A stretch of 13,834 nucleotides of DNA. Source: an uncultured Collinsella sp. (GTDB lineage: Bacteria; Actinomycetota; Coriobacteriia; Coriobacteriales; Coriobacteriaceae). Under the pieces are notes generated by a model that saw only the letters and a list, made by a program, of their open reading frames with translations, searched no databases and was not told the DNA's origin. The position numbers and the translations under genes are program-made. This document shows positions 11,986 to 13,834 of this stretch, piece after piece; position 1 is the stretch's first letter; every line of letters starts with the position of its first letter. The stretch is taken from positions 1 to 13,834 of the forward strand of contig USBA01000030.1 of NCBI GenBank assembly GCA_900552735.1. Reading direction: 5' to 3'.

Positions 11986-13752
11986 ATGCAGCCCAAGCAT
12001 TCCGCGATTGTGGCGGGCCTGACGCTGGCGCTTTCGTTTGGCGCCGTTGCCGCGCCTGTGACTGCTGTTGCCGAGGAGCCCACGCCGGGTGTTGCCTCGG
12101 ATGCCACCGATATCGATAAGGGCCTTTACACCCAGCAGTCTTTTTCGGGTGTGCTGAGGTCGGTTCAGGGGGTCTCGTTTGTCAACGTGACTGCCGAGAT
12201 GAAGTACTTCACCAAATACGAGAGCCACGGCAACTATAACCAGGGCTTTTCGTATGGTGACGGCTATAACGCGCTGGGCTATTACCAGTTCGATCGCCGC
12301 TGGTCGCTCATTCCGTTTATGAAGCAGGTCTATAACTACGATTCTGCCAAGTACGGCATGCTTAAGGCTGCGATCGATCGCGGCAGCGAGATTTCCAACG
12401 CGAAAAACCCCATGTATGCGAACGGCCAGCTCACCGAGCTGGGCCGCATCGCGCAGGATGCCTTCCTGGGTGCTTACAACACCGATCCGACTGAGTTCTC
12501 GGCGCTGCAGGATGCCTATGCGTACAACTCCTACTATGCGGTGACCGAGGCGTGGTTCAAGAGCGCTCTTGGCATTGACATCTCCGGCCGCGCCGACTGC
12601 GTCAAGGGCATGGTGTGGAGCATCACCAACATGTGCGGCACCGGTGGCTGCAGAGACTTCTTCCGCTGGGCAAACCTTTCCAACAGCATGACGGACCGCG
12701 AGTTTGTGACGGCGCTTTCCAACAGCGTGGTCAATAACGTGGCGACCAAGTATGCAAGCCAGCCCCAGTATCACGAGGGCTGGAAGAACCGCTACCGCAA
12801 TGAGCTCAAGGATTGTCTGGTCTATATTGCCGAGGACGAGGCTGCGGCGGCAACGCCTGTGGAGCCCGTGCAGCCCGAGCCCACGCCGGCACCTTCTCCG
12901 ACGCCTGATTCGAATGACGACTCGAGTGACGATGCCAACGATGACAAGATGGATGCGCCCTCGACCGATGCTGACGGCGATGGCTCTGCTGGTGGCACTG
13001 CCAACAACGGCTCTACCTCGAACGGCTCCCATTCGAATGGCTCTGCTGCGGGCGATTCGTCTTCAAGCTCTGCCGGCAATACGGACAGCGCCGCTTCTGG
13101 TTCGACCGACGCTGGTTCCTCTGACTCTTCCACTGGCTCGAGCGATTCTTCCGTCAATACTGGTTCTAGCAATGACTCTAACTCTGGCGCCGCTTCTGAT
13201 TCCGGTGCTTCCAAGGACGACTCGAATAAGGCGCCGGACGCGCCCGTTACTTCGACGGACAAGAAGCCCTCTTTCGTTGTGCAGCTTGGCTACACGTTTG
13301 GTTCCTCGCTGATGGCTGGCGTAAGCAACTCGTCTCCTGACAAGAACAATTCTGATCAGGCTTCCACGGAAAAGACCGAGGCCGCAAAGGGCGACTCAAA
13401 GGACAAGGCTTCCGAGAAGGCTGAATCCGATAAGGGTCCTAGCTCTGATGAGAAGGACGAGAACAAGGACAAGACCGGGGACGGAAAGCAGCAGGGCGAG
13501 GACAGCGGTAAGGGCAACACCGATGACCAGGTCCAGGAGCAAAATGACTCCAAAACGGTGACCACCACGACCACGACGACTACAACGACCAAGTCATCTG
13601 GCGGTAACATGCCCAAGACGGGCGACCTTATCGTTATGGCGAGCCTTGCCAGCGCGAGCTTGGCTACGCTGGGTGCTACGTCTATCGTAAGTGGTAAGCA
13701 AAAGCTCGATCAGCAGAAGAAGGCTTCTGGGGAGGACGGCTCGGAGGAGTAG
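11986..13752 (+). CDS. Sortase-anchored surface protein with a lysozyme-like domain
   Basis: This 588-residue protein starts after AGGGAGG (5 bases). Residues 1-29 are a signal peptide (basic start, hydrophobic GLTLALSFGAVAA, probable cleavage at AVA-E). Residues about 60-285 form a globular domain with KYFTKYESHGNYNQGFSYGD and ALGYYQFD. The Glu79 context and the later GYYQF resemble lysozyme-like peptidoglycan hydrolases, so it may cleave cell-wall glycan. That is a fold-level guess. Four cysteines (205, 217, 222, 277) could form disulfides. A stalk of about 240 residues rich in Ser, Asp, Asn, Gly and Lys follows, then ten consecutive threonines (nt 13561-13590). The end carries MPKTG (542-546), a weakly hydrophobic segment and GKQKLDQQKK, a sortase sorting signal with Met in place of Leu. 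An acidic ASGEDGSEE extends beyond the basic tail. Its promoter is unclear. Confidence 0.85.
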   Translation: MQPKHSAIVAGLTLALSFGAVAAPVTAVAEEPTPGVASDATDIDKGLYTQQSFSGVLRSVQGVSFVNVTAEMKYFTKYESHGNYNQGFSYGDGYNALGYYQFDRRWSLIPFMKQVYNYDSAKYGMLKAAIDRGSEISNAKNPMYANGQLTELGRIAQDAFLGAYNTDPTEFSALQDAYAYNSYYAVTEAWFKSALGIDISGRADCVKGMVWSITNMCGTGGCRDFFRWANLSNSMTDREFVTALSNSVVNNVATKYASQPQYHEGWKNRYRNELKDCLVYIAEDEAAAATPVEPVQPEPTPAPSPTPDSNDDSSDDANDDKMDAPSTDADGDGSAGGTANNGSTSNGSHSNGSAAGDSSSSSAGNTDSAASGSTDAGSSDSSTGSSDSSVNTGSSNDSNSGAASDSGASKDDSNKAPDAPVTSTDKKPSFVVQLGYTFGSSLMAGVSNSSPDKNNSDQASTEKTEAAKGDSKDKASEKAESDKGPSSDEKDENKDKTGDGKQQGEDSGKGNTDDQVQEQNDSKTVTTTTTTTTTTKSSGGNMPKTGDLIVMASLASASLATLGATSIVSGKQKLDQQKKASGEDGSEE

Positions 13753-13784
13753 CCTCTTGGTTGCTAGATAACTAAAGAGTTGGG

Positions 13785-13819
13785 ACGGGGTCCGGTGCGA
13801 ATGCATCGGGCCCCGTTTT
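13785..13819 (+). terminator. Rho-independent terminator after the surface-protein gene
   Basis: ACGGGGTCCGGTGC (13785-13798) and GCATCGGGCCCCGT (13803-13816) pair over 14 bases with two G-U wobbles around a GAAT loop, followed by TTTTGTTGTG. It lies 32 bases after the stop codon. Confidence 0.9.
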
Positions 13820-13834
13820 GTTGTGCAACGATTA

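Noticed and set aside
11962..13032. Minus-strand open frame of 356 codons under the surface-protein gene
   Set aside because: It has arginine/valine/isoleucine-rich shadow composition and no good start. The plus-strand gene has a signal peptide, a sorting signal and a ribosome-binding site.

Overview
The window looks like chromosomal DNA of a GC-rich, Gram-positive anaerobe. Three things suggest a member of the Coriobacteriia, most likely Collinsella or a close relative: protein-level resemblance, a sortase-anchored surface protein, and a SUF system with a SufU-type scaffold. This placement comes from recall of family features, not from a database search.

Layout. Positions 1-3402 (minus strand) hold a truncated FAD flavoprotein of the fumarate reductase / L-aspartate oxidase fold. 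A rho-independent terminator separates it from a two-gene unit made of a NifU-like scaffold protein and a GGGtGRT-family protein of unknown function. Positions 3403-5193 are an accessory patch. It carries one REP-associated tyrosine transposase (RAYT)-like gene that has lost its catalytic HUH and tyrosine residues and whose C-terminal helix-turn-helix is out of frame, followed by about 600 bases without a convincing gene but with an inverted pair of related 24-base palindromic repeats.

Positions 5194-10501 (minus strand) are a complete, tightly coupled sufC-sufB-sufD-sufS-sufU operon ending in a strong terminator. Divergent from it is an Rrf2-family regulator (10724-11155) with three cysteines placed for Fe-S cluster binding. 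The 222-base gap between them holds candidate promoters for both directions, two closely similar dyad elements in front of the regulator, and a different inverted repeat over the suf -35 element. SufS and SufU mobilise and relay sulfur, SufBCD builds the cluster, and the regulator probably senses Fe-S status.

Eight bases after the regulator come an MNT nucleotidyltransferase antitoxin and a HEPN toxin (MntA/HepT type), overlapping by 14 bases and apparently more AT-rich than their neighbours. The window ends with a secreted, sortase-anchored protein that has a lysozyme-like N-terminal domain, a long Ser/Asp/Gly/Asn-rich stalk, a threonine tract and an MPKTG sorting signal, followed by a terminator.

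The most notable points are the decayed RAYT gene with its nearby palindromic repeats, the paired operators of the Fe-S regulator with a toxin-antitoxin module placed behind it, and the uncharacterised scaffold/GGGtGRT pair.
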